From: Cellulomonas sp. Root485 | GTDB taxonomy: Bacteria > Actinomycetota > Actinomycetes > Actinomycetales > Cellulomonadaceae | NCBI RefSeq assembly: GCF_001426705.1 | Contig: NZ_LMFC01000002.1 | Span: 953,905-1,017,904, forward strand | DNA: 64,000 nt | Direction of reading: 5' to 3' | Part shown: piece by piece, positions 63,962 to 64,000 of the stretch | Layout: the number at the start of each line of letters is the position of its first letter | Numbering within the stretch: position 1 is the first letter of the stretch | Made by a program: the position numbers and the translations under genes | Notes under the pieces: generated by a model | What the model saw: only the letters and a program-made list of their open reading frames with translations | Databases searched by the model: none | What the model was told of the DNA's origin: nothing

Positions 63962-64000
63962 GGGGACCAGCCTGCCAGGTGCCGCCGACATCACATCCCG

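Overview
The window is a gene-dense, very GC-rich bacterial chromosome segment of about 64 kb. Gene content and order point to a high-GC actinobacterium. A secreted protein with a family 2 cellulose-binding module, a GH31 glycosidase and the overall protein style suggest Cellulomonadaceae or relatives (inference). I see no rRNA, tRNA, CRISPR array, transposase, integrase or prophage. Genes are separated by short gaps or by 1-4 nt stop/start overlaps, and no gene-free stretch exceeds 300 bases.

Layout. 1-2.3 kb: tail of a membrane protein, a DUF3117 protein and leucyl aminopeptidase. 2.3-3.2 kb: a secreted polyester hydrolase of the cutinase/PETase family behind a TetR-type palindrome. 3.5-7.9 kb: the envelope-stress locus (methyltransferase diverging from sigE-rseA-htrA-tatB), with an ECF-type promoter before sigE. 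8-12.5 kb: trpS, a 2H-phosphoesterase, two tandem YihY/BrkB membrane proteins and a kinase-like phosphotransferase. 12.6-16.1 kb: sdhCDAB on the minus strand. 16.2-18.6 kb: GDP-mannose pyrophosphorylase and an M20 amidohydrolase. 18.8-31.8 kb: a nucleoside salvage island with a BMP-type ABC importer, cdd, deoA, add, then on the minus strand a SorC-type regulator, deoC, an aldehyde dehydrogenase and a half-length aldehyde dehydrogenase. 32-34.4 kb: a secreted DUF6055-like / beta-helix / CBM2 protein. 34.4-36.2 kb: a PGM2-like phosphosugar mutase. 36.2-41.7 kb: assimilatory nitrate and nitrite reduction (nasA, nirB, nirD). 41.7-44.1 kb: purine nucleoside phosphorylase and an LpdA-type quinone reductase. 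44.2-48.5 kb: GH31 glycosidase and a membrane-anchored endonuclease/exonuclease/phosphatase protein. 48.6-52.1 kb: efeUOB iron uptake behind a DtxR/IdeR-like box. 52.1-62 kb: acyl-CoA carboxylase genes (accA with biotin domain, accD, accE), biotin ligase, Maf, VKOR and a DUF885 peptidase-like protein. 62-64 kb: an Rv1264-like adenylate cyclase and an SRAP/HMCES DNA-crosslink protein.

How the genes fit together. The salvage genes form a connected route: the importer brings nucleosides in; Cdd, Add, DeoA and PNP deaminate and phosphorolyse them; the 613-residue mutase is a good candidate for the missing phosphopentomutase; DeoC splits deoxyribose-5-phosphate; and the aldehyde dehydrogenase can oxidise the acetaldehyde. 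The carboxylase subunits and their biotin ligase lie together. From memory, gene order recalls three Mycobacterium tuberculosis neighbourhoods: Rv1211/Rv1220c-Rv1224, Rv3279-Rv3285 and Rv3303c-Rv3319.

A recurring signal is a TANNNT-like hexamer placed 6-8 bases before a start codon. I found it at about nineteen genes on both strands. It suggests widespread leaderless transcription and was used to settle several start codons.
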